This document shows, in pieces, positions 1-7,557 of a stretch of DNA of 64,000 bases. The first letter of the stretch is position 1, and every line of letters starts with the position of its first letter. Below the pieces are notes generated by a model that worked only from the letters and a program-made list of their open reading frames with translations, did no database searches and was not told where the DNA came from. Source of the DNA: CAZRQL01 sp964602415 (GTDB taxonomy: Bacteria > Bacteroidota > Bacteroidia > Cytophagales > Flammeovirgaceae); the NCBI GenBank assembly GCA_964602415.1, contig CAZRQL010000007.1, positions 1-64,000 of the forward strand, read 5' to 3'. Position numbers and translations under genes: made by a program.

Positions 1-3
1 CTG

Positions 4-36
4 CAAAGGTAGAAAACCAAATAACATCTCTCCAAA
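4..36 (-). promoter_or_regulatory. Leftward promoter for a gene beyond the left edge
   Basis: On the minus strand the sequence reads TTTG (33-36), 21 nt, then TACCTTTG (4-11). This matches the Bacteroidota housekeeping promoter pattern TTG/TTTG - about 20 nt - TAnnTTTG. It points out of the window, so the gene it serves is not visible. This is a motif match only. Confidence 0.5.
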
Positions 37-297
37 TTTTTTTGAGAAAAAAAACGGGATTTTTTTGAGTGGTTTACTTCTTATTTTTTAGTTACTTTTT
101 TGCTTTAATTCCTTCTATTTGATTTTCAATTTTTTGGCTTAAATTTTTCATGCTTTTTATCTATTATATTGATTCGCTTTACTTTTAATCAGAAATGAAG
201 TTTTTCGGATGTACCGCTGACTCATTTTAAAAAACTGGTTTTTATTTGAGTGAAACAGTTTTTTGCCCAAGTTTGCATCTTAATTTATTGAGTGCTG
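37..297. other. AT-rich intergenic stretch, no gene recognised
   Basis: Very T/A-rich sequence between the leftward promoter and purC. I see no convincing reading frame, RNA gene or repeat in it. It probably holds the purC promoter, but no clear TAnnTTTG element stands out. Confidence 0.5.
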
Positions 298-1224
298 ATG
301 ATTAAGGAAACAAATTTTTTATTTGAGAACCAAACCGGCTTTTACAGGGGTAAAGTTAGAGATGTATATTATTTTGGAGATAGATTGGTTCTTGTTGCCA
401 GCGATAGGATTTCTGCATTTGATGTGGTTTTGAAGCAAACCATTCCATATAAAGGGCAAGTTCTCAACCAAACGGCTGCCTTTTTTCTAAAGATGGCTCA
501 AAAACAAGGGGTTAGTACATGGTTTGAAGATAGCCCTCATCCCTATGTTAGTTTCGGTAGGAGTTGTGTGCCGTTAGGAGTAGAAATTGTTGTCAGAGGG
601 TACTTGGCCGGACATGCTTGGCGAGAATATTCTTTAGGCAAGAGGTTGATTTGCGGGGTTACATTTCCGGACGGACTCAAGGAAAACGACAAGTTGCCTT
701 ATCCCGTTATTACTCCCACCACCAAAGCACACCAAGGCCATGACGAAGACATATCAAAAGAGGAAATTATTACTCAAAAATTGGTTCATCCTGATGTATA
801 TGAGCAAATAGAACAGATGGCTCTAAAACTTTTTCAAATTGGTAGCGAACACTCTAAAAAACAAAATCTTATATTGGTAGATACAAAATACGAGTTTGGG
901 TTTTATGGAGCTGAGTTGATGGTCATTGATGAGATTCACACACCGGACTCTTCAAGGTACTTTTACTTGGATAGCTATGAAGAACTTCAGCAACAAGGAT
1001 TGCCTCAGAGACAGCTCTCAAAAGAATTTGTTAGGAAGTGGTTGATAGACAATGGATTTCAAGGGAAAAGTGGACAAATACCCCCCAATTTGGGTGATTC
1101 TTTTACCCAAGAAGTGTCTCAGCGGTACATAGAGCTTTATGAGAAAATTACCGGACTGAAATTTGAGCCTGTAATGCCGGATTTAGAAGATATCAAATCA
1201 AAAATTATTTCAATTATTATATGA
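298..1224 (+). CDS. purC: Phosphoribosylaminoimidazole-succinocarboxamide synthase
   Basis: Joins aspartate to CAIR using ATP to form SAICAR, a step of cytosolic purine synthesis. The 308-residue product shows the family signatures GKVRDVY (residues 18-24), SDRISAFDV (35-43), VVRGYLAGHAW, PVITPTTKA followed by GHDE, DTKYEFG and DEIHTPDSSRYF. Its length matches the long form of the enzyme (yeast Ade1 is 306 residues), not the shorter E. coli type of about 237. I use ATG 298; an in-frame GTG at 292 would add two residues. The stop overlaps the galE start (ATGA), so the two genes are probably co-transcribed although their pathways are unrelated. purQ lies 40 kb away, so the purine genes are dispersed. 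Confidence 0.95.
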   Translation: MIKETNFLFENQTGFYRGKVRDVYYFGDRLVLVASDRISAFDVVLKQTIPYKGQVLNQTAAFFLKMAQKQGVSTWFEDSPHPYVSFGRSCVPLGVEIVVRGYLAGHAWREYSLGKRLICGVTFPDGLKENDKLPYPVITPTTKAHQGHDEDISKEEIITQKLVHPDVYEQIEQMALKLFQIGSEHSKKQNLILVDTKYEFGFYGAELMVIDEIHTPDSSRYFYLDSYEELQQQGLPQRQLSKEFVRKWLIDNGFQGKSGQIPPNLGDSFTQEVSQRYIELYEKITGLKFEPVMPDLEDIKSKIISIII

Positions 1225-2246
1225 GTAAAGTATTAGTTGCCGGGGGTGCTGGTTATATAGGCTCGCATACAGTTGTTGAATTGCTTAGGCTGCATGACTA
1301 CGAAGTTATTATTATTGATAATTTTATCAAATCGAGGCCGGAGTCTTTGACTTGGATAGAAAAGGCATCGGGTAAAAAGCCATTGGCTCATTATCCCTTA
1401 GATATTTGCAACGAAGAACTTTTAGAAACGGTTTTTAAGCAAAACCCTGATATTCAAACGGTAATTCATTTTGCGGCTTTGAAAAGCGTTCCCGAGTCGG
1501 TTGAACAGCCGCTGTGGTACTATAAAAACAACTTGAATTCTTTGTTGAATCTGCTTAAAATGTCTCAAAATTACGGAGTTGAGAGTTTTATATTTTCTTC
1601 CTCGTGCTCTCTATATGGCAATGTAAGCCAACTTCCTGTCAATGAATCAACGCCATTGTCTGTATGTGAGTCTCCGTATGCTCATACCAAGTTGGCGGGA
1701 GAAGAAATCATCCGTGCGTTTTCTCAGCACGCAAACTTTAAATCAATTTCACTGAGGTATTTCAATCCTGTGGGGGCAGATAAAAGCGGTGAAATAGGTG
1801 AAGCACCGATTGACAGAGCCAACAACGTTTTGCCGGTGATTACCCAGACAGCCAGTGGTTTACGCGAAAGTATGACCGTGTTTGGTTGTGATTATCCTAC
1901 CAGAGATGGCAGTTGCATCCGCGACTATATCCACGTATCAGATATAGCAAGAGCGCACATATTGGCGATGAGGTACTCACTAACGAATCAAAATAACAAA
2001 TACGATGTTTTCAATTTGGGTTCAGGCACAGGGGTTTCTGTTTTAGAACTTATCAAAGCATTTGAAAGGGTAACAGGAATCAAAGTAAATTACAAAATCG
2101 GCCAACGAAGAGAGGGCGATGTATCAGCTATTTATAGTGATTGCCAAAAAGCAGAGCGGCTTTTGGGTTGGTTGCCCGAGAATGGCATAGATCAGATGGT
2201 TGAATCTGCATGGAAGTGGCAGCTAAAGCTAAATTCTTCTCTATAA
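1221..2246 (+). CDS. galE: UDP-glucose 4-epimerase
   Basis: Interconverts UDP-glucose and UDP-galactose with bound NAD, supplying galactose units for surface polysaccharide. The 341-residue protein is the usual length (E. coli 338). An N-terminal Rossmann motif GGAGYIGSH lies at residues 8-16, the catalytic pair is Tyr153 and Lys157 in YAHTK, and the serine cluster FSSSCS (125-130) supplies the third catalytic residue (Ser128 by comparison with E. coli Ser124). Its ATG overlaps the purC stop by 4 nt, which implies translational coupling. A bidirectional hairpin terminator follows directly. Related SDR epimerases acting on other UDP-sugars cannot be fully excluded, but the match to GalE is close throughout. 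Confidence 0.92.
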   Translation: MSKVLVAGGAGYIGSHTVVELLRLHDYEVIIIDNFIKSRPESLTWIEKASGKKPLAHYPLDICNEELLETVFKQNPDIQTVIHFAALKSVPESVEQPLWYYKNNLNSLLNLLKMSQNYGVESFIFSSSCSLYGNVSQLPVNESTPLSVCESPYAHTKLAGEEIIRAFSQHANFKSISLRYFNPVGADKSGEIGEAPIDRANNVLPVITQTASGLRESMTVFGCDYPTRDGSCIRDYIHVSDIARAHILAMRYSLTNQNNKYDVFNLGSGTGVSVLELIKAFERVTGIKVNYKIGQRREGDVSAIYSDCQKAERLLGWLPENGIDQMVESAWKWQLKLNSSL

Positions 2247-2282
2247 AAAAATAAAGCCCTCAAAAAGAGGGCTTTATTTTTT
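2247..2282. terminator. Bidirectional rho-independent terminator
   Basis: Stem AAATAAAGCCCTC / GAGGGCTTTATTT with loop AAAAA (2262-2266), flanked by A and T runs on both sides. It sits between the convergent genes galE and the Spy-like gene, so it can stop transcription from either direction. Confidence 0.85.
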
Positions 2283-2778
2283 AGTCTTCGTCCGAATTGT
2301 CTTCATCCATATCGTCAAGCTCTTCTTCTGAGAGTGCCTTTTTGGACTTTTGCATTGCCTCCCTTTTTGCTTTGTTGGCTTGCTTCTTTTTGGATTTGAA
2401 CTCCTTCCATTTTTTCTGTTGTTCAGCATTTAAGATAGAGTTCATTTCTTGCCTAAAATTTTGATGGGCAACTTTTCTTTTGTCTTTGAACTCTTCGTTG
2501 ATTTGAGCCCTGTTTTTTTGACGCTCATCCTTGTTGGGGTATTTGGCTTTAATTTCTTCGCGGATGGCCTTTAGCTCTTTGTTGCGGTTTTCTACCGCCG
2601 ATTTGACTTTGGGCTCCTGTTCGGCAGTGAGTGAGAGTGCAGATTTTAGTTCACCAAAAGCATCATCAGCTTTTTGTGCCTTAGCTTGTTCGCGCATTTG
2701 TTTGCCTTTGCCCGCTTGAGCAAAAGCGGTTACAGACAATGCCAATAAAGCCACAAAAATAAAAGTTAGTCTTTTCAT
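2281..2778 (-). CDS. Spy/CpxP-like periplasmic protein with acidic tail
   Basis: A 165-residue exported protein. Residues 1-20 form a signal peptide ending at AFAQ. The mature part is helical and highly charged, with two LTxxQ-like motifs, LTAEQ (about 50-54) and LNAEQ (about 117-121), the hallmark of the Spy/CpxP family of periplasmic chaperones and stress sensors. The C-terminus (about 149-165) is a run of Asp and Glu. The family assignment rests on motif spacing and composition. In other bacteria such proteins bind unfolded or metal-stressed proteins; the ligand here is unknown. It is a single-gene unit with its own promoter-like element, divergent from the subtilase gene at 2882. Confidence 0.7.
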   Translation of the reverse strand: MKRLTFIFVALLALSVTAFAQAGKGKQMREQAKAQKADDAFGELKSALSLTAEQEPKVKSAVENRNKELKAIREEIKAKYPNKDERQKNRAQINEEFKDKRKVAHQNFRQEMNSILNAEQQKKWKEFKSKKKQANKAKREAMQKSKKALSEEELDDMDEDNSDED

Positions 2779-2795
2779 ATTATTAAATTTACTTT

Positions 2796-2803
2796 CAAAG
2801 GTA
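2796..2803 (-). promoter_or_regulatory. -7 element for the Spy-like gene
   Basis: The minus strand reads TACCTTTG, a match to the Bacteroidota TAnnTTTG element, 17 nt before the ATG. The only upstream TTTG (2820-2823) is at a short 16-nt spacing. Confidence 0.5.
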
Positions 2804-2832
2804 AGAGTTTTATTTTAAACAAAGGTTTAAAA

Positions 2833-2863
2833 TTTGCGCATTGGACTTAAACTTTTAATTTTG
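2833..2863 (+). promoter_or_regulatory. Bacteroidota promoter of the first subtilase gene
   Basis: TTTG (2833-2836), 19 nt, TAATTTTG (2856-2863): a full match to the two-part Bacteroidota promoter. The ATG follows 18 nt later. It is divergent from, and close to, the promoter of the Spy-like gene. Confidence 0.65.
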
Positions 2864-2881
2864 CTGTAAATCAATTTACTA

Positions 2882-4411
2882 ATGAAAAATATAATCACAA
2901 TCATTTTTCTTTTTACCCAATTAGTCCTATCAGCACAGACAACAAGAAAATATTGGATTACTTTCACAGACAAGCCTTTCACTTCTGACAATAATCAATT
3001 TGTATCTAACCAAACGCTACTCAATAGACAAGGGTTGAGCTTGCCAATGAAACAGTGGACAGATTTTCCTGTTAGTAAACTATATGTGGATAGCCTGTCA
3101 AAGTTGGTTCACAAAGTCAGGGTTCATTCGAAGTGGCTCAACGCAATATCTGTTGAAGCATCAGATCAAGAAATTAATGGTTTAGCCAATATTTCATTTG
3201 TTGAATCCATCGAAAAGCTCTCTTCAAATTTGATACTCTCTTATTGCTCAGAAGCGAAGGATACAGACTTCGGGACAGCAATTTTTCAAATGAAGGCGGA
3301 TGCTTTTCAAAAAGCAGGACTAATAGGAGAAAACGTTATCATTGGAGTCATAGATGCCGGCTTTTTTAAAGCAGACAGAGACCCATATCTTTTGCACATA
3401 TTTGAAGAAAAAAGAGTTTTGGGCTACAGAGACTACGTAAGCCCCAACAAAAGAGATTTTTTTGGCATATCGGGAGACAATAGTACCCATGGTACAACAG
3501 TGCTTAGTATGATAGCAGGGCTTAATAAATCCTACCAAAAAGGGATGGCAACCGGAGCCAAATTTTATCTTGCAAGAACTGACGATGACGATACCGAGTA
3601 TCGAATAGAAGAAGATTATTGGATAGCGGCTATCGAATGGATGGATAGCTTAGGCGTGAGATTAGTAAACACATCTTTGGGCTATGCTTTGGGACATACG
3701 CTACCGGAGGAGGATTATCAGCCTTGGCAGATGGATGGCAAGACAACTAAAATAACAAAGGCCGCCCAAATTGCAGCACAAGAAAAAGGAATGATATTGA
3801 TAAACTCCGCAGGCAACGAGGGCGAAGAAAGCCGCTGGGGGATTATAGCTGCGCCGGCTGATGCCAGAGATGTTATATCTATCGGGGCGACCAATATTTT
3901 GGGTGAAAAAGCCGGTTATTCCAGCATAGGCACGAAAGAACTGCCTTATTTAAAACCTGAAGTTTCTTGTTTTTCTCTCAACGGGACATCCTTTTCCGCT
4001 CCGGCTATTACAGGCTTTGTGGCTTGTATGTTGCAGTTGGAGCCTTCAATGACAAGAGAAAAAGTGCGTGATATTTTGCAAAAAAGCGCGCACCTTTATC
4101 CCTATGGCAACAACTACCTTGGCTATGGCATACCCAATGCCAAAAAAGCATATGATTTACTTACTTTGCAGGCGCACAAGCCCTTATCTCCATCACTTAA
4201 AAAGGCGGTTGGGAAAACTAAAATTCATATTAAACTTCAAAATAAAACGACCAACAGGGTGATACTCTTTCACAAAGAAGACCCCAGGATTGTAAAATTG
4301 CAAGTTTCGAGTAACTCAATCAACAAAGGTAAACTCATGTTAACAAAGCCTAAAGGCGTTACCCATACCACTGTGGTGGCCGGTGAAGAAGTTATAGAAG
4401 TAGTTTGGTAA
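2882..4411 (+). CDS. Secreted S8 family serine peptidase (subtilase)
   Basis: A 509-residue exported protease. A signal peptide (1-18, ending LSAQ) is followed by a pro-region and the subtilisin fold. The triad is Asp158 in VIDAG, His203 in THGTTV and Ser370 in NGTSFSAP, with oxyanion Asn312 in NSAGNEG. All key residues are present, so it should be active. A C-terminal extension of about 80 residues has no proline-rich or GxY-type T9SS signature that I can recognise. It is similar in plan to the subtilase at 18179-19705 (same catalytic contexts VIDAGF and GTSFSAP), so the two are paralogues, but only the other one carries an obvious T9SS tail. It may therefore stay in the periplasm or use a different exit. 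Substrate unknown. Confidence 0.88.
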   Translation: MKNIITIIFLFTQLVLSAQTTRKYWITFTDKPFTSDNNQFVSNQTLLNRQGLSLPMKQWTDFPVSKLYVDSLSKLVHKVRVHSKWLNAISVEASDQEINGLANISFVESIEKLSSNLILSYCSEAKDTDFGTAIFQMKADAFQKAGLIGENVIIGVIDAGFFKADRDPYLLHIFEEKRVLGYRDYVSPNKRDFFGISGDNSTHGTTVLSMIAGLNKSYQKGMATGAKFYLARTDDDDTEYRIEEDYWIAAIEWMDSLGVRLVNTSLGYALGHTLPEEDYQPWQMDGKTTKITKAAQIAAQEKGMILINSAGNEGEESRWGIIAAPADARDVISIGATNILGEKAGYSSIGTKELPYLKPEVSCFSLNGTSFSAPAITGFVACMLQLEPSMTREKVRDILQKSAHLYPYGNNYLGYGIPNAKKAYDLLTLQAHKPLSPSLKKAVGKTKIHIKLQNKTTNRVILFHKEDPRIVKLQVSSNSINKGKLMLTKPKGVTHTTVVAGEEVIEVVW

Positions 4412-4420
4412 CTGTCCCGA

Positions 4421-4446
4421 TTTATTTTAATTGAGCTTAAAATAAA
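4421..4446. terminator. AU-only hairpin after the subtilase gene
   Basis: TTTATTTTAA (4421-4430) and TTAAAATAAA (4437-4446) are perfectly complementary around a 6-nt loop. It has no G-C pairs, so as a terminator it would be weak. Confidence 0.3.
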
Positions 4447-4476
4447 AGATTAGAAAAATTAAAATGGTAAAGTATG

Positions 4477-4507
4477 TTGTTTTGCATTGGCGTAAAAATT
4501 AAATTTG
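4477..4507 (+). promoter_or_regulatory. ppa promoter, nearly touching the start codon
   Basis: TTG (4477-4479), 20 nt, TAAATTTG (4500-4507), then only 4 nt (TGGT) before ATG 4512. Transcription would start at or about the A of the start codon, suggesting a leaderless mRNA. A second in-frame ATG lies at 4518. Confidence 0.6.
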
Positions 4508-4511
4508 TGGT

Positions 4512-5048
4512 ATGGCAATGATAAACCCTTGGCACAACGTGCCTGTTGGCGAAAAAGCTCCTGAAGTTGTGAATTGTATAATTGAGATACCCAGAGGAAG
4601 CCGCGCCAAGTACGAACTTGACAAAGAGTCAGGTCTGTTGCGTTTGGATAGAGTGTTATACTCTTCGGTGTACTATCCTCACAATTACGGGTTTATACCA
4701 AAAACTTATTGCGAAGACGATGATCCTCTCGATATTTTGCTCATTTCAATGATTGAGATAGTGCCCATGTGTATTGTCCCTGCCAAAATCATTGGGGTAA
4801 TGCGCATGCTCGATGGCAATGAAGCAGACGATAAAATCATAGCTGTGGCCGATAAAGATGCCAGTGTCAATCACATCAATGACATCACCGATTTGCCTTC
4901 TCACATGATGCTCGAATTGAAGAGCTTTTTTGAAGATTACAAAAAACTGGAAAATAAGAGCGTGGTGGTAGAGGAATTTTTGGGCAAGACTGTCGCTTTA
5001 GAAATCTTGCAGAAAAGTTTTGAGGATTATTGGAAGAAATTTAAATGA
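4512..5048 (+). CDS. ppa: Inorganic pyrophosphatase (family I)
   Basis: Hydrolyses pyrophosphate to two phosphates, pulling forward nucleic acid, protein and nucleotide-sugar synthesis in the cytosol. The 178-residue protein has the family I signature EDDDPLDIL, with metal-binding aspartates near 69-74, preceded by PRGSRAKYE (28-36) and YYPHNYGFIPKTY (54-66). Length agrees with bacterial family I enzymes (E. coli 176). ATG 4512 is preferred, with ATG 4518 as an alternative. The stop overlaps the start of the alpha/beta hydrolase gene (ATGA), implying an operon. The promoter element lies 4 nt before the ATG. Confidence 0.95.
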   Translation: MAMINPWHNVPVGEKAPEVVNCIIEIPRGSRAKYELDKESGLLRLDRVLYSSVYYPHNYGFIPKTYCEDDDPLDILLISMIEIVPMCIVPAKIIGVMRMLDGNEADDKIIAVADKDASVNHINDITDLPSHMMLELKSFFEDYKKLENKSVVVEEFLGKTVALEILQKSFEDYWKKFK

Positions 5049-5821
5049 TTATGACACTGAGTCATTATTCTATAGGTTCTTCAGATAAGGCATTGGTTTT
5101 TTTGCATGGGTTGTGCGAAGACAAATCCATTTGGCTCAAGGCGGCGATTAAGATGGATGGCTACCGATGTATCGCTCTTGATTTGCCGGGTTTTGGCGAA
5201 AGTCCTATGGATGAGTCAATTGATAGTTTGGAGGCTGTTGCTGATGCAGTTGTAAACAACCTTAGAGTGCTTGGCGTAAGCCGTGCGGTCTTGTACGGGC
5301 ATTCTTACGGAGGGTATGTGGGGCTGGCAATTGCCAAAAAATACCCTCAATTTTTGGTGGGACTTGGGCTAATCAATTCGACTGTTTTTGCTGATAGTGA
5401 AGAAAAAAAACTTACACGCAAAAAAACGATTGAATTTATAGGCCGCTATGGGGTCAAACTTTTTGTAGAAAATTTATTCCCTGAACTCTTTAGTGTGGCC
5501 AACCGTGCCAAGTTTGCTGTTAAAATTAATGAACTTACCAAAAAGGCTTTATCCATAAACCCCTCGTATCTTCAGCGTACTATTGAGATATTGGCTTCTC
5601 GTCCTGATTTTAGTCAATGGCTCCAAAGTGCCCCAATTCCTATTTTGTATTTGGTGGGAAAGCAAGACACAGCCGTAAGTTTTCAGAGTTCGATGGCTCA
5701 AATAGGTTTACCACCGGATGTCATCATACAAATTCTTGAGCAGGTCGGTCATATTTCTATCATTGAGGATGAAGAAAAGACAATTGCGATGATTAATTTT
5801 TTTGCAAAGAATTGTTTTTGA
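5045..5821 (+). CDS. Alpha/beta hydrolase
   Basis: A 258-residue cytosolic alpha/beta-hydrolase fold enzyme. The oxyanion segment is HGLCEDKSIW (21-30), the nucleophile elbow GHSYGG has Ser87, the acid is probably Asp208 in GKQDTAV, and the base is His236 in VGHIS. The triad is complete, so an esterase, lipase or hydrolase activity is expected, but the substrate cannot be read from the sequence. It is translationally coupled to ppa by a 4-nt overlap. A second ATG at 5051 is an equally possible start. Confidence 0.85.
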   Translation: MIMTLSHYSIGSSDKALVFLHGLCEDKSIWLKAAIKMDGYRCIALDLPGFGESPMDESIDSLEAVADAVVNNLRVLGVSRAVLYGHSYGGYVGLAIAKKYPQFLVGLGLINSTVFADSEEKKLTRKKTIEFIGRYGVKLFVENLFPELFSVANRAKFAVKINELTKKALSINPSYLQRTIEILASRPDFSQWLQSAPIPILYLVGKQDTAVSFQSSMAQIGLPPDVIIQILEQVGHISIIEDEEKTIAMINFFAKNCF

Positions 5822-5847
5822 ATTATTTTAAGGCAAAAGTATTGCAC

Positions 5848-6261
5848 ATGAAAATAGAACTGAAAGCTGATAATGGCCAAGTATTTTACACATTAGAATA
5901 CTTGCCTAAAGAGGCAGTTTATTATTCGAGATGGTTTGGGTCTTACCTCCCTGTGGAGTATATCAAACAAGCTGCTTTACTTTATTTGGAAGAAATCAAG
6001 AAAAACCCCTGTCCGCGATTGCTCAACGACAACCGTGAGGTAGAAGGTGTTTGGGATGAGGCCAATCAATGGCTTGCAGAGGAATGGATACCGGCTGCAC
6101 TTGCTGCCGGACTCAAAAAGTTTGCTCATATCTACTCGCCGGATTTGTATGCCCAACTTTCCGCAGATTTTTTGGCGGACAACGTAGAGAAAACCCCCGG
6201 AGCTTTTGAAATTAGACTTTTTGATTCTTACGACACCGCTTTGGAATGGCTGGTCAGCTAA
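5848..6261 (+). CDS. Conserved hypothetical protein, STAS/SEC14-like appearance
   Basis: A 137-residue soluble protein without signal peptide or membrane segments. It alternates strands and helices; the central part, LLNDNREVEGVWDEA (residues about 54-68) followed by a WIPAALAAGLKKFAHIYSP segment, resembles small Bacteroidota proteins often described as STAS-like. This similarity is from memory and is not proof. The last residues FDSYDTALEWL are typical of the ends of such domains. I start at ATG 5848; a TTG at 5812 would add 12 residues and overlap the hydrolase. It probably belongs to the ppa-hydrolase transcript. Function unknown. Confidence 0.65.
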   Translation: MKIELKADNGQVFYTLEYLPKEAVYYSRWFGSYLPVEYIKQAALLYLEEIKKNPCPRLLNDNREVEGVWDEANQWLAEEWIPAALAAGLKKFAHIYSPDLYAQLSADFLADNVEKTPGAFEIRLFDSYDTALEWLVS

Positions 6262-6266
6262 TTGAT

Positions 6267-6274
6267 TAGCTTTG
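6267..6274 (+). promoter_or_regulatory. -7 element before the ABC permease gene
   Basis: TAGCTTTG matches TAnnTTTG, 14 nt before ATG 6289. No well-spaced TTG is seen upstream (the nearest gives 23 nt). Confidence 0.45.
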
Positions 6275-6288
6275 CAGAAAAATAATGT

Positions 6289-7533
6289 ATGGGTGCTGTC
6301 CTTGTTTTTTGGGAGAGTGTGCGCTTTGCTTTTGATTCCTTGAAAAGTAACTTCGTTAGAACGCTCTTGTCTTTGTTGGGCATAACAGTTGGGATTTTTT
6401 CTATTATTTCTTCTCTGACAGTGGTGGATGCCCTGGATGCAGGCGTAAAGAAAAGTATCAGTTTTTTAGGGGAGAAAGTGATTTACGTCCAAAAATGGCC
6501 ATGGTCTTTTGGGGGGGAAGATTATCCTTGGTGGAAGTATTTGGCTCGTCCGGAGAACTCTTACAAAGATTTCCAATACCTTGAATCCAAATTGACAAAG
6601 GCTTCGGCTGTTTCGCTTTGGGATATCAAAGGCTCTATACCTATGAGCTATCAAAACAACAGCATCAAATCAGCGGCATTGATGGGTTGTAGCTTTCAGC
6701 AAGACAAAGTATCGGATTTGACACTTGCCGGCGGTCGGTATTTCATGCCCCAAGAAATAGAGTCAGCAAAACCAGTCGCCCTTATTGGCATTAACATAGC
6801 CGAAGCTTTGTACCCCGGTTTAGACCCAATTGGTAAAACTATCAAAATAAAAGGGTTGAGTTTTACAGTCATAGGCACTTTTCAAAAACAAGGCAAAAAC
6901 CTATTGGGAGCACCCAGCAACGATAATCTTTGCATGATACCTTATCAAGCCATGCTTAGGATGTATAGCCGCAATGGTCTTAAGCCTACCATTTCGGTCA
7001 AAGGCTTTCCTGAAGATAAAGATTTAGAAGAACTTGAAGCCGAGGTTAGGGGCTTGATGCGGAACAAACGAGGGCTTAAGCCACTGCAAGAAGATAATTT
7101 CGCGTTGAATCGGCCTGAGTTTTTGAAGTCTTTTATTGATGCTATTATTACAAATCTATGGTTATCAGGCTGGTTCATTGGTGGTTTTTCGATGCTTATT
7201 GGTGTTTTTGGGATAGTAAATATCATGTTTGTTACGGTAAAAGAGCGCACCAATATTATAGGCATACAAAAAGCACTGGGAGCCAAAAAGTGGGTTATCG
7301 TAAGTCAGTTCTTGAGTGAGGCAGTGCTTTTGAGCTTACTGGGTGGCGGTTTGGGATTGGTTTTGGTGTCTTTTATAGGACTGTTTTCGACTGATACGTT
7401 TGTGCTTACCCTCACATTTAAAAACAGCATCATAGGACTGGGGGTTTCTTCATTATTTGGTATTTTAGCGGGGATCGTTCCGGCTATTTTTGCGGCTAAT
7501 TTGGATCCTGTCGTAGCAATAAGGAGCAAATAG
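6289..7533 (+). CDS. ABC transporter permease, MacB/FtsX type
   Basis: A 414-residue inner-membrane permease of the MacB class, which couples cytoplasmic ATP hydrolysis to movement of lipids, lipoproteins or peptides on the periplasmic side. One membrane helix lies near residues 24-46 (TLLSLLGITVGIFSI). A large periplasmic MacB-type domain follows (about 47-280), then three C-terminal helices (about 285-310, 340-365, 375-402) forming the FtsX domain, and the usual closing motif LDPVVAIRSK. The partner ATPase is not adjacent, so it must be encoded elsewhere. The gene has its own promoter-like element and mnmA follows 24 nt downstream. Confidence 0.88.
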   Translation: MGAVLVFWESVRFAFDSLKSNFVRTLLSLLGITVGIFSIISSLTVVDALDAGVKKSISFLGEKVIYVQKWPWSFGGEDYPWWKYLARPENSYKDFQYLESKLTKASAVSLWDIKGSIPMSYQNNSIKSAALMGCSFQQDKVSDLTLAGGRYFMPQEIESAKPVALIGINIAEALYPGLDPIGKTIKIKGLSFTVIGTFQKQGKNLLGAPSNDNLCMIPYQAMLRMYSRNGLKPTISVKGFPEDKDLEELEAEVRGLMRNKRGLKPLQEDNFALNRPEFLKSFIDAIITNLWLSGWFIGGFSMLIGVFGIVNIMFVTVKERTNIIGIQKALGAKKWVIVSQFLSEAVLLSLLGGGLGLVLVSFIGLFSTDTFVLTLTFKNSIIGLGVSSLFGILAGIVPAIFAANLDPVVAIRSK

Positions 7534-7557
7534 TTTGTTTTTTGTGTTGTTGGTCTT

